This document shows positions 22,201-28,568 of a stretch of DNA of 64,000 bases, in pieces. The position numbers and the translations under genes are program-made. Positions within the stretch are counted from its first letter, which is position 1. Every line of letters begins with the position of its first letter. The notes under the pieces are model-generated. The model was not told where the DNA came from. It searched no databases and was given only the letters and a program-made list of their open reading frames with translations. Source of the DNA: Acheta domesticus (taxonomy: Eukaryota > Arthropoda > Insecta > Orthoptera > Gryllidae); contig JAHLJT010009436.1 of the NCBI GenBank assembly GCA_031308135.1, forward strand, positions 141,258,303 to 141,322,302, in the 5' to 3' direction.

Positions 22201-23821
22201 AATCTAATCTTGCCAGAATTGAGCTTAAAGCGTGTGGTGCCGGTGACAATCGTCTATTCACAGCCGTTCTGGGTCATTTGGGATATTAAAGATGAGAATT
22301 CTACAAATTTACCTCACATGTGTTAGAGGTATCTTTATTTGGGAAATCCGAAATTAAATTTAATAAGACATTATTTGTGATTTTCGTTTCATTATTTGCA
22401 CAGTTTCAAATTGTTGTGTGGTTCACTATAAAGAATATTCTATTATTTTAATTTTTTTCCATTTTTATTACCTTGTTATCATTAGTATTGGTATTTTATT
22501 ATTTGTATTTTTTTACTACTTCATTATTTTTATTTTGTAGTGTTGATTCCGTTGCGTATGCCAAAGAGAGAGGGAGAAGTTCCTGCCCAGCTTCCCTTTT
22601 TAAAAATTTTTGGGCACCAACAATTATGTTTCTTATTAGCAGTAATGGTTTTGTGGTTTGTCTTCATGCATTTCTGTCAGTGGCATAACAAGAATATGAC
22701 AGCCATGGCATGTGACGTGGACGCCCCATACAGAGGGCGGCATTGATCATTTTTGATAATTACTCCTTCAGTTATGACGGAGTTTCTTTTGATGATTATC
22801 CTAGACTTCACTTATAGAAAACATGTGTTGTAAATATGGGGTACTTTCAATTAGATTCCACAAGAATTAAGAATTATGCCTTAACTTAATCGAATGTAGA
22901 ACTGTCTAGTACAATCACGAGCAAATTATTCCTGCGGGTTGTGAATCATTACATAGGATAGGAGAGAATGCTCACGAGAGTAGTCAATATAGACGAATGT
23001 TCCAATACACCTCAAATCAAGATAACTAGGAAGAATGCATTTTGAGTACCTGCGAATTATGGAACTCTCGTCTGAAGGCAGGAGTGCGAATTTCTATTGA
23101 CGTTTATATTTACATATTTTCTTATGTTTTATGTATTTATTTTCTTATGTTTTGTGTATTTAATTAATTAATTTATTTATTGGAGGCAATTGTTCTTCGA
23201 TTTTGAAGTCGTTGAACTTCAGCAACGTTTCTATAATTTTTATGAATTAATGTTGTAATATAATCATTCAAGAACTAATTGTTTCATTGTTAACTACTGT
23301 ACAATTTTAATAATACAGAACACTTTAGCACTTCTTTAATAATGCTGTACTCTTCAATTTCCCAAACATTTCAATGTTATCAAAACAGTAACTAACATTC
23401 TGCGAAATTTCATTTTCAATGACAATAATTAACTTCAGCTTCGTCTTCTTTTCAGGCAGCTGTTGTGTCAAGCCTGAGATCTGTACGAACTCAAGAGAAA
23501 AAACTGTCGTTGGATGATATTCAAGGTACATTTTTGCTACTGGGAGCTGGTTTTGCAATCGCCTTTTTCGCTTTATTTTGGGAATGCGTACATTATATTG
23601 TGTTCAAATGTTTTGCGAAGTACGCATCTCACATAACAACAGCAAGGACGTCTGTTGACGCGGCGATGGAAGCAAGTACATCTGGGTTCATCGAAGCAAA
23701 CACTGTTGACCAAGGAATTGTAGCGAGTACTTCAGGTTTCATTGAAGCTAACACTGTAAACGTGGAGATAGATCCTACTTCTTATCGTTTTGAGTTACCA
23801 CGACCACGGAGCGTACGTTAG
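1124..23821 (+). CDS. ionotropic receptor (IR family chemoreceptor), 7 exons, 5' partial
   Basis: Join of 1124-1237, 9804-9980, 14932-15173, 18150-18290, 18428-18617, 21316-21517 and 23456-23821. All junctions are AG/GT and the phases agree (2,2,1,1,2,0), giving one open frame of about 477 codons. IRs are ligand-gated cation channels related to ionotropic glutamate receptors and act in sensory neuron dendrites. In order the exons give S1 lobe pieces (LWDGVEIRL), M1 (WGVWLALTLAYLF), a pore loop (FWYVFGTFTN), M3 with the family signature ASYTGSIIAF, S2 (DECFVPLGVSLAFP, then DVDW), M4 (GTFLLLGAGFAIAFFALFWE) and a cytoplasmic tail. The signal peptide and start of S1 are missing, so further exons must lie upstream. 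The IR family assignment is strong. The subfamily is not determined; a divergent or IR75-like type is possible. Confidence 0.88.
1238..2614. other. IR intron sequence left of the LINE
   Basis: This is AT-rich intron with no further exon or mobile-element end that I can support. The intron continues on the far side of the LINE, foldback and MITE to the acceptor at 9801-9803. Confidence 0.5.
2615..2627 (+). repeat. left target-site duplication of the LINE
   Basis: AATCAACTTTTGC is repeated exactly at 8474-8486, on the far side of the element. The AATC part could overlap the (AATC)n tail, but AACTTTTGC is unambiguous. Confidence 0.9.
3192..4487 (+). CDS. LINE ORF1, gag-like nucleic-acid-binding protein
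   Basis: A 431-residue frame from the first in-frame ATG (3192) to TAA (4485-4487). The frame is open further upstream from 3072, but only by way of a GTG. The middle has three CCHC knuckles: CFKCQRFGHTQQRC at about residues 194-207, then CAKCGNSAHDPNPC, then CVNCEGDHAANSNKC. Before them is a region resembling the RNA-recognition-like part of LINE gag proteins. The C-terminus is basic, rich in K, T and P, and ends in a KKEKKKSS run. ORF1 proteins coat the LINE RNA and accompany it to the nucleus. The frame is intact. Confidence 0.88.
   Translation: MEHKTNPLPSSARKRRCETVDLNSFFLREENKPKKPRFLVMSCVEVEKSFKSVSAVRLARAIEDCFGKLQAVVRQRNGTILFETRTDEQIDKIQKTKQIAGLQVEVTTHPTLNLCKGVVNHEDFALESEDELLSFFKNHGVTEVYRIRRKENRKEIPTPTLILTFNLPSLPEKISCGYYNLRVRQFVPNPLRCFKCQRFGHTQQRCMAVSPACAKCGNSAHDPNPCSSPARCVNCEGDHAANSNKCPTYLREREIQRIRVTEKVSFPEAKRRYLVKNPVDLRRSFSSTLANTVKATSIQSSPATPPVANFCCQVSPVDFPEETSPLQGGKIIIPTKFKTPPKKTTKTKTEQESTSQPRKKADVTRPIGLDKKNDRSSKLRPPTPTPETRSERSLSLSSSGQDESASEETSAGMDTRSFGRQRRKKEKKKSS
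4499..8179 (+). CDS. LINE ORF2: AP endonuclease, reverse transcriptase, RNase H
   Basis: About 1,226 codons. Endonuclease motifs are LLSWNPNGF, CLQETHL, GDVNAHSPLWG and SDHYPT. RT motifs are FRKHRSTLDHL, VLFDIEKAYDTTW, GIPQGSVLS and FVDD. RNase H motifs are LYTDGSSHN, FTAEMYAI, CSDSLSSL and WVPGHVGITGNELADLAAK. A terminal knuckle reads CDSCGTVLSVEHVLLNC. The frame starts after a stop at 4493-4495 and has no ATG before the first catalytic motif. An ACG at 4499 sits where a start would be expected, followed by A-L-L-S-W-N. So the start is either non-AUG, reached by reinitiation after ORF1 (stop 12 nt upstream), or destroyed by a T-to-C change. All catalytic residues I looked for are present. 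Confidence 0.9.
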   Translation, partial: TALLSWNPNGFSLRRDELKFLLSRYTPSIFCLQETHLSPPRSIHFRGFTPYRVDVDDGLRAHGGVTTLVQDSLYSAEIPVHTDLQTVCVRVYLPSLSLTVCNIYIPPRQTVSAEDLLSLINQLPTPFLVVGDVNAHSPLWGSSRTCQRGAILESVIDTMNLAILNTGEPTHFAVATNSSTAIDVALCSSSLATAMRWTILEDLYGSDHYPTIVHIDHLRRSCARPSQWIVRRADWSTFQNNVNLSDGPFGNVDEMTEHFNSAVLAAASTAIPKASGKPRHPFVPWWNANCSRAVSARKKALARLRHYPTVDNLIEYKRCRAKARRTIVESKNASWRAYVSSLNCHTPPRLVWRKIRQIRGHSLPNTVPGLLKNGEMITSLDMIVEELAAHCEAMSSSANYAPDFLLIKERMESRPLDFFCRACEDYNTPFSISELRSALALARRTAPGPDEIHNLMLQHLPDVAMQFLLRLYNRIWEEHTIPAVWREAIVIPTLKEGKDRSLASSYRPLALTSCVWKVLERMVNQRFVWTLECRNLLAPIQYGFRKHRSTLDHLVALATEISTSFVLRQHLVAVLFDIEKAYDTTWRYGILRTLHSWGFRGKLPLFLQNFLSDRSFRVRIGDKLSNSHPLENGIPQGSVLSVTLFAKAINSIASVVREPVKASLFVDDFAIFCSSSSISVIQRQLQLVLNKLHEWSMSTGFKFSPTKCTGVHFCRIYHLHSDPILYLGGNQLPFTDSARFLRLTFDKSLTWRSHIRTLQTRCVSPLNLLRMLSGTSWGADRITLLRLYRALIRSALDYGSEVYGSAAPSTLRPINSIHHAGIRLSTGAYRTSRIECILADAGEPSLKIRRDILLASYGAKVSGLFNQPCRRIITRPKYESSYILRTSLPQPPGIRLRNLLRGINVDLPTLVKPPNDLIPPWKLLLPNIDLRLSNLPKQNTSPLVYQKQFQGMREAYPDHLFLYTDGSSHNDAVACSFHCIWATKSYRLHSQCSTFTAEMYAILKALMYIESTTFQRVVLCSDSLSSLQAVSQPSSDYLTKSVQNLIHSLMSRNYDLVLSWVPGHVGITGNELADLAAKSATRNTRIDVPAVPLSDVKAYLKRSLFRAWQTEWHNTNFKLSGINNSVYPWRSSSRSSRREEVILTRLRIGHCHFSHGFLLRGETPPVCDSCGTVLSVEHVLLNCRKYVGNRRRHGLGNSLREVLGDDDSALSKVFCFLRESGIYNLI
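8180..8473 (+). other. LINE 3' UTR and AATC-repeat tail
   Basis: Non-coding element sequence that includes GGCGCCAATGACCTTGGCAG close to the end. It finishes in TTAATTAATCAATTAATC and further AATC units that run straight into the right target duplication. Short-repeat tails are typical of several I-group LINEs. Confidence 0.75.
8474..8486 (+). repeat. right target-site duplication of the LINE
   Basis: An exact copy of the 13 bases at 2615-2627, directly after the AATC tail. Confidence 0.9.
8571..8800. repeat. 230-bp foldback (long inverted repeat)
   Basis: The left arm starts ACTTGGGTTTTTATTTC and the right arm ends with its reverse complement. About 100 bases on each side pair (including ATCTCA/TGAGAT and TAGATGTCGCATGATCGC opposite GCGATCATGCGACATCTA) around a spacer of roughly 25 bases. 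The arms differ by scattered substitutions. It looks like a palindromic MITE or foldback element and could form a long hairpin in the IR pre-mRNA. A partial relative with the AATAAAAAC...CCCAACTTTTCCATC order lies near 19843. Confidence 0.8.
8801..9104. other. IR intron between foldback and MITE
   Basis: This segment includes TCAACATGGCGGGA, GTGACGTCACG (a CRE-like palindrome) and CTATTTAAAGG within about 100 bases. These look promoter-like but sit inside an intron and may be transposon-derived. No ORF is supported. Confidence 0.3.
9105..9772. mobile_element. MITE-like element with terminal inverted repeats
   Basis: The left end is GGCTCATTCACAATGCAG and then a run rich in ACATAAGCATAA. The right end is its reverse complement with few changes (GCATTGTGAATGGGCC). 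About 38 bases pair at the ends. There is no coding capacity inside. No clean target duplication was found (flanks TTAAA and TTGAC). The right end stops only about 30 bases before the next IR exon, so the MITE provides most of the 3' end of that intron. Confidence 0.7.
9362..9383 (+). repeat. short (GGTTA)n run
   Basis: Four units of GGTTA, the complement class of the insect telomere repeat TTAGG, inside the MITE. It is far too short to be a telomere; interstitial runs like this are common. Confidence 0.8.
9804..9980 (+). CDS. IR exon: S1 lobe, GC-rich
   Basis: The acceptor GTGTGGCAG was chosen because it gives the phase needed after exon 1124-1237; the nearer GACGAAG site does not. The donor is CCCAG|GTGGGT. 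It encodes ALARVRAGDAEVAAAGVCG and ends VFASLKLTALPR. The GDAEVAAAG segment matches the G.ADVA..G position of IR S1, and the end joins into R-Y-R-A-I...PF in the next exon, as the family requires. Strikingly GC-rich compared with its flanks; other frames also stay open here as a by-product. Confidence 0.75.
10060..10440. repeat. cluster of AATCAGTGAA-type motifs
   Basis: About eight copies of AATCAGTGAA or close variants, in both orientations, lie within 380 bases (for example GAATCAGTGAAAAAC, CAATCAGTGAATT, AAATCAGTGAAAATC, GAATCAGTGAAACG). The clustered, bidirectional pattern resembles subterminal repeats of a DNA transposon, but no terminal repeats or target duplication were found. Confidence 0.5.
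10478..10550 (+). repeat. dispersed repeat, copy B (copy A at 35-110)
   Basis: It matches copy A through GAGATGCGGCG, GACATATTCGTCG and CTTGCG, then diverges. A further small tandem of GCTGCAAGCTGCAT units follows at about 10651-10682. Confidence 0.5.
10723..11713. other. IR intron, unique AT-rich sequence
   Basis: No exon, terminal repeat or coding block was seen. There is a small palindrome around 11682-11705 (CTAGCTATCTAGCTAG) just before the following TIR element. Confidence 0.4.
11714..13403. mobile_element. 1.7 kb element with ~38-bp terminal inverted repeats
   Basis: The left end, GCACAGAGGGCTAAATGGCT followed by AATCTAGGCGGAACTAGAC, is matched inverted at 13365-13403 (GGCTAGTTCCGTCTAGAATA then GCCATTTAGCCCACTGTGC). 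The termini therefore read CACAG(A/T)GGG. No transposase was recognised inside and no target duplication is evident. It is a non-autonomous DNA transposon of unresolved superfamily. Confidence 0.7.
13404..14931. other. IR intron, right part
   Basis: AT-rich intron. It contains a run of ATCGATATCATT-like units (13570-13612) and a 12-bp unit AGGAATTCCAAA repeated three times (14721-14756). No exon is supported before the acceptor at 14930-14931. Confidence 0.45.
14932..15173 (+). CDS. IR exon: M1 and pore loop
   Basis: The acceptor is TTTGTACTAG and the donor ATCG|GTGAGT. It encodes the S1 end (YRAIMGPFHW), M1 (GVWLALTLAYLFAIIPLAF), a short linker, the pore region (ENMFWYVFGTFTNCFTF) and the start of the segment leading to M3 (STLMLIG). 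This order is diagnostic for IRs. Confidence 0.92.
15259..16692 (-). mobile_element. Tc1-like DNA transposon, decayed
   Basis: The terminal repeats begin CACTCATTGTCATAAAAAA and continue GCTGCACCC.GAAGGAC on both sides. TA dinucleotides flank them (15257-15258 and 16693-16694), as expected for Tc1/mariner. The element is 1,434 bp, a usual Tc1 size, in the IR intron between the M1 and M3 exons and in the opposite orientation to the IR. Confidence 0.88.
15415..16460 (-). pseudogene. Tc1-like transposase, frameshifted
   Basis: The - strand reads an N-terminal helix-turn-helix part from an ATG at 16460 (residues like FERGCVVGVREAG, then TTIARCWRQW). The catalytic domain follows, broken over two frames: the FRDEPRFCLDGHDHRVRVW block near 15960 in one frame, VMVWGAISH, then FPPDNARPHT and PPIEKLWGAVERAIR in the 15415-15894 frame. 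First D, second D and E positions are recognisable, but at least one frameshift breaks the gene. Confidence 0.82.
16693..18149. other. IR intron between M1 and M3 exons
   Basis: AT-rich. The only structure is a - strand copy of a dispersed repeat at about 17527-17800 (separate entry). Confidence 0.4.
17527..17800 (-). repeat. dispersed repeat family R (copy 1)
   Basis: Read on the - strand it carries CAGAATCCCCGTTTTGTAGA, then AACGAAAAATTGGTTTAC and AACGCTAGCGGTTAAGC. The same blocks occur in the same order at 45105-45480 and 63484-63700. No coding sequence or clean ends were found, so the family type is unknown. Confidence 0.5.
18150..18290 (+). CDS. IR exon: M3 and start of S2
   Basis: The acceptor is CTTCTTTTTAG and the donor CTAG|GTGAG. 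It encodes GWYWAFSIIITASYTGSIIA and FVTLPVFPQVVDTSKQI, then LESGYLVGTLG. ASYTGS is the IR counterpart of the SYTANLAAF signature of glutamate receptors, followed by the usual pre-S2 linker. Confidence 0.93.
18428..18617 (+). CDS. IR exon: S2 lobe
   Basis: The acceptor is TTCTTTTAAG and the donor CCCAG|GTAGTT. It encodes GNGEWNTWFENSSDPIAEEL, then MKKMDYLPTVYDGLRNVTSS, then HPYAFLGSRSLLEYIIKVNY. G..W..WF and the FLGSR..LEY.I segment are typical of the IR S2 lobe. Confidence 0.88.
18618..21315. other. IR intron
   Basis: No exon in phase was found. A stretch at 19449-19560 follows an AG and reads coding-like for about 45 codons (GNTYYYYVPPLMAKRFE) in one frame, but that frame does not match the IR phase. 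A segment at about 20839-20880 resembles 21948-21985 in the next intron (ATGTCCGAG.CATCG, then GCCACTTCCT), marking another low-copy repeat. Confidence 0.4.
21316..21517 (+). CDS. IR exon: S2 lobe, GC-rich
   Basis: The acceptor is GTGTCCGCAG and the donor CTCAAG|GTGCGT. It encodes VERRALLHLTDECFVPLGVS, then LAFPLHSGLAAATDAALLRL, then AGLVLKTKRDVDW. ECF.P.G.SLAFP and the AGLV.K....W part are strong IR S2 hallmarks. Like exon 9804-9980 it is far more GC-rich than its flanks. Confidence 0.9.
21518..23455. other. last IR intron
   Basis: AT-rich apart from 21840-22020, which holds the second copy of the low-copy repeat seen at 20839. No exon or clear transposon end was seen. Confidence 0.4.
23456..23821 (+). 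CDS. IR last exon: M4 and C-terminal tail
   Basis: The acceptor is TCTTCTTTTCAG and the stop TAG is at 23819-23821. It encodes TQEKKLSLDDIQGTFLLLG, M4 (AGFAIAFFALFWECV) and a tail of about 75 residues. The LSLDDIQGTF lead-in to M4 is characteristic of IRs. The tail contains a duplicated 12-residue unit, ASTSGFIEANTV, separated by a few residues. Confidence 0.93.
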   Translation, partial: AAVVSSLRSVRTQEKKLSLDDIQGTFLLLGAGFAIAFFALFWECVHYIVFKCFAKYASHITTARTSVDAAMEASTSGFIEANTVDQGIVASTSGFIEANTVNVEIDPTSYRFELPRPRSVR

Positions 23822-23912
23822 CTTTGAAGTTCTGAACCACATAAACCACACCAACTACACTGTAGAGAGATCATTGAGAAATTAAATTATAACTTAAATG
23901 TAGTATCACCAA

Positions 23913-23918
23913 AATAAA
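23913..23918 (+). promoter_or_regulatory. candidate poly(A) signal for the IR gene
   Basis: An AATAAA hexamer about 92 bases after the IR stop codon is at a usual distance for a short 3' UTR. It is not proven. Confidence 0.4.
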
Positions 23919-26742
23919 TTACAGTACTTCAAATCCATTTGAAAATGAGAATGTATAGTGTTAAGGAGAATTCCCTCCAGACTCACGTAATAAAAAAATT
24001 ATATCCAGGAATTCAGCATTCTGCTATTAAAAAAACTATTATAAATGCTCGAACCAAAGCCAAGGGTCATTTCAGGAAACAGGCGGCTGAAAGAACATTC
24101 ACATGTATCAGCAATTAATAATTGCTTTTTCCTAATGGAACTTAATTACAGAGGCAAAGAAAAATGACCTGCTCACTTTGCTTCAATTTGAACCCCTTAT
24201 TTATCATGATTTCTACACAAATTTCAAGACTACTTTCAATAATATAGAAATATTGGATGGAAAACAATGTAAAATATTTACATGTAACATGTAAAATGTA
24301 TGTAAAACAATGCAAAATGTGTTATAAAATATTGTCACAATTAAAGTATGTAACACATGATAGACATTGTGAAATAAATAGTATTAATATTCCTTGTACT
24401 AATTTTAATTTGGAATGCAAAACCACTTAGAGTACAAATTGACCAATATACAAAAAATTAACATTATTCTACCACAAAATTTACTTTTGTACTTTTACAT
24501 TCTTAAGACGCCACTTACAGAGATGATATATTTTATAGATACACATCAAACCACAATAAAATAGTACGCATTTTTAAATGGCCAAATGCTGCAAAAAAGC
24601 ATTCTTTTTGAGTCCTCATTACGATGCCATTTTCCTCTATATTGACGTATCTAGAGTTCAATCACTTGTATCAGTGCCTCATTTAATGGAACAATGCTCC
24701 AATGCCATTTTAAACGACTGTTCTACGGTCTTTATTACTAAATACGTTTAACACCTTCGAATATCGCGCTGCTGCACCAAGAAGCGTTTTTCACGAGGTC
24801 GCGGGTCAAGTTAGCAATCAGGGTTAGCAATCAGTTTAAATATTTTTTGAGAGGAAATAAGGAATGAAACTTTCATTGATATTTATGCACTGCAGTCTTG
24901 CAAGTTAAAGTATTGATACTTGAACATAAGCATTGTCATTGGGGCAGGCCAGAATAAAATACGAAACACTGAGGAGTCAGCTTTTGCGTTACATTTCAGT
25001 GCCTCTGTTTTTATCAGCCACTAATTAACAGAATCAGCCAACATTGCTCTAATGAGAGTCGATGTTACGAATCTACTGAATCTATGAATCTACGATGTTC
25101 CCGCGACAGCGTGTGTACACGTGAATGACGATCGTTTGAACGCCAATAAATTCAGATGCAGCAGCATTGCCATTCACCAAACTCTTGGCCTCCCTCTCGA
25201 GGTAATTTAAATAAGAATACTTTAAGTTCAAACACGAAGCAAATATATCATTTGTGAATTCATGTAACCAGAATCAATCGGCAAAAGTTACCTTATCAAA
25301 TTCGCTGTTATATTTTTCCTTACTTGAGGACCACAGATTTGTTAAAGTACCTTCTCCATGGTTTCGCCAAATTTCCAAAATCTGAAGTCGCCACTAATTG
25401 AATTTTAAGACCAGAATGTAACGTTAATATTCCCGTCCTACATTCAAACGTCCATTCTCTAGCGAACTCGATCCAGGCTCCCTCTACAAACTCGCGTCCA
25501 TAGTATCCAATGCTACATCCCTCAATTCTCTCTTTCCCCGAGTTTATACAACTCGGATAAAATTTATACTTTCATTTCGTAACAGTTGGACATAAAGTGG
25601 GTCAGTAATAATACAAAAATACATGTAATAAAAAATTTTAATAGGACAGGCCTACACACTCACCCTCACGCTATAACACTTCCTCTCCTCCCCCCGCGCA
25701 CACCCCACTCAATAAGCTCCAACGCACGCGAAGAACGGTGCAAGACGCGCTGTGCTCGTTGTCTAATCTAGATTTACCGAGTGACCGACCACTTGCGGGT
25801 AAAACTGGTCAAAACAACTTTATTAACCGAATCCGTAATCCATCATCACCCTTAAAACTAGACTCATTAATATCAAGGAATATATGTGATGATATCATCG
25901 TGATTTTATTTTTCAAGTTGTTGGCTTGGACATGAAGGCCCCGTTAATTGGTCTGGGAGGTATCCTGAATTTTTTTCTCTGGGGCTACAAGTAGGGACTT
26001 AGTAAAAGAAGTCTACAGAATCCTGGTGTGTAATGTAGAAAACGTTGCTGCACGTGTGCACGCTGCTATGGAGTCGAGTATTCTGCCGCCCCAACGGTTC
26101 TTGCGTCACTCGGTTGCTGTACTGTGTGGATGGCTCGCCGCCGCTGTTGCTGTGTTCTGACTGCACTGCGTGGTTTTTTGCACTTCTTAGTTCGCTAATT
26201 TGTATAACCGGTTGCTGCTCATTGTTAAGTTTCTTTTGTTGTATATATTAAATTTGTAAATATTTTTTAGTTAATGAGTGTTAGTAATAATAAGGGTAGC
26301 CAACGATGTATCCTCAGGGCTCCTGCAGCTCAGGACGTCAACACCGGAGGTCCTCCAGCAGCCTCGCGTATCATTGTTCGGGCGCCCATAAGCAGAGCGG
26401 CTTGAACGAGTTTTTTTAACTCCAGTTCGGCATTGACATTATGGCGGCTAGATACATTCGGCATTCGCCGAGCAACGAGCAACTGTTCGCCGAATCCCGA
26501 GTAGCTGATGTGCGCAGGGAAAGTTAGTTTCCTTTGATATACCCACAAGACCGACATGCGGTGGGTGGGGCGAGCAACTTATGTTCGTCGGTAGGCAAAT
26601 ACCAAAGCAACCGAACCCCAGTCCACACTAGTTGGGATTCGACGTGCGGTCGCTTGTTTCTCGCCGAATACTGAATGTGTGGAGCCGCTTTTATTCCAAC
26701 TCGGCATGCGAATACTTGATTGCTTAATAACTTGAATCCAGT

Positions 26743-26848
26743 GCGGACACCTATCTGCACGAAATTATTTCCCGAAGATTTTTCTAAGTTGATGCGGACA
26801 GCTATCTGCACGAAATTATTTCCCGAAGATTTTTCTAAGTTGATGTGG
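26743..26848 (+). repeat. 51-bp tandem duplication
   Basis: Two adjacent units carry CTATCTGCACGAAATTATTT, then CCCGAAGATTTTTCTAAGTT. They are nearly identical, so the duplication is recent. The unit length is a multiple of three, so frames stay open, but the peptide is not recognised. Confidence 0.75.
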
Positions 26849-27138
26849 GGCGGCATCGATCAAGTTAACCCGGGAGTGGTAACGCGGAGGTCTGTGGGAT
26901 CCCCACGATCCTTTCTTCCCGCTTATTGTATTTCCCATGTTGGCTACCGTGACCATTGCTTTAGTTCCTTTCTCTTTTTGTATCATGATATTTAGTGTGC
27001 TCTCAGTTTGCCACTTGAATTAGTTTTATCCGTGTAGCAAGCTACTGTTTTGTTTGGGGTGCCCAGAGACCCCCGCGTTACCTTCTACGTTATCAAAGGT
27101 GTCTTCAGTCTCGTACATTCTATTAGTTTGGGAACGTA

Positions 27139-27537
27139 TTGCATGCTGTATTTTTACGTGAGGATTCCCCTGTAAAATTAATACTAAAGTACTACGAAAA
27201 TTTTAGGTCACTTTATATGTTAAGAAAGGAGTGGAAGAATACGCCAACTTTTGCTGAAAGCGGGAACAGAATATCGTTACTCACCGCCCTGGAAAAATCA
27301 GTCTGCATGCAATTCCAAAATACCAGGAAAATGTTTTCCTTGTTTATTGATTTAGATAGGATTGAGAGAATTACAGAATCCACCAACATCAAAGATGAAA
27401 TGGATTTAGAGAGGAATAAAAATGATCGCAGCACGTATAAGACTGACAAAGAGGAAATTATGGCAGTAATTGTGCTACGTATTTTGGCTGAGTCAGTGAA
27501 ATCAGGGCACCAAATCTTGCTGAATTGTGGAATGTGA
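27139..27537 (+). CDS. unassigned ORF, 132 codons
   Basis: The frame starts at a TTG (27139) and the first ATG is at 27142. It is open for 132 codons in an AT-rich area, longer than expected by chance. The peptide is charged and mostly helical in character (MLRKEWKNTPTF, FSLFIDLDRIERITE, EEIMAVIVLRILAES) with no signal peptide or membrane segment. I do not recognise the family. It could be a fragment of a transposase or a decayed exon. Confidence 0.25.
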   Translation: MHAVFLREDSPVKLILKYYENFRSLYMLRKEWKNTPTFAESGNRISLLTALEKSVCMQFQNTRKMFSLFIDLDRIERITESTNIKDEMDLERNKNDRSTYKTDKEEIMAVIVLRILAESVKSGHQILLNCGM

Positions 27538-28568
27538 ATAATATGAGTATTGAAATTTTCCATTGTACTTTTAATTTGAAAAGATTTCAATTTCTGCTAT
27601 GAAACATGAGCTTGGATGTGACAACACGCGCAGACCGGTAGAAAAATTAACTCCAATTATTAGATGCTTTCCTTATGAATTCTCAGTGTTGTTTAATTAC
27701 ACGCAACTAAATTCTTAGTAAATTGTTTAATTACACGCAAAATAATAGAACAAGAATATTATATTAATTTATTTTTTAATAATTTATCATATTTCATGAA
27801 AAGAGTGTGGGGGTCTGGAGACACCCCACGTTACCACTTTTGTTTCAAAAAGTCACGTTACCACTGCCGGGTCAAGCGGTGGTGGCGGCAGCGCGCGATC
27901 GCTCTGCAGCACAAGTTGGGAGACTCGACGGCTGGCGAATGCAACAGTGGAGCGAGTCGAGCAGGCGACCGTTCGCTTTCGATGTCAGATTCATAAGACC
28001 TTCGTGTTCGCGTTCCGAGATGCTCCCATCCTTCGGGAATCTGAGTTTCGATGGTTGCGGGTGACAGGCAGTGGTGTGGATGAGCGTAGCGGGGACGCGG
28101 CACAGCGTACGCGTCTGACGTACATCTGTTTGTAGTCTTAAATGGAACCCTTGCTCTCTCAATTGCACGATTCCTGCGTTTCTTCGGAGACGTGACATAC
28201 AATGTTAAAATAAACTGCTTCGCGCTCAGTGAAATCTACCTTGCGTGGGAAATACATTCCAGAAAGCACCTTTTTTGTTAATTTATTATTAATCGATAAA
28301 TATTATATTAATCTTAAAAAGGTAGTGCGCAGTCGGATAATTAAAAAATACTTATTCTTCTTAATTTTATTACCTTTTTCAAAAAGCGAAGTTTCTTCAA
28401 GCTGGAATTCTTATTGGAATCAGCGCGAGAATACACATTACTATATGAAATGTTTCGCTAACATAAACTAAATTTTCTTTTTTGGCGGACGGCTTTTGTT
28501 CTTGCCACACGCTTTGTATGTAGAATTAGTGGACAATACCATTTTAGTTATGAGTGGTTAAACGCAAA

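Larger units (their letters stand above)
23919..28568. other. intergenic region between the IR and the transporter 3' ends
   Basis: The two genes converge here. Much of it is AT-rich without features. 26300-26860 is a more GC-balanced block with a 51-bp tandem duplication. 27139-27537 is an unassigned ORF. 27850-28140 is GC-rich and open in several frames on both strands, without recognisable protein. No promoter or RNA gene could be supported. Confidence 0.4.

Noticed and set aside
27850..28202. A GC-rich gene with ORFs on both strands.
   Set aside because: Several frames are open on both strands, none shows motifs or splice sites that could link it to a gene.
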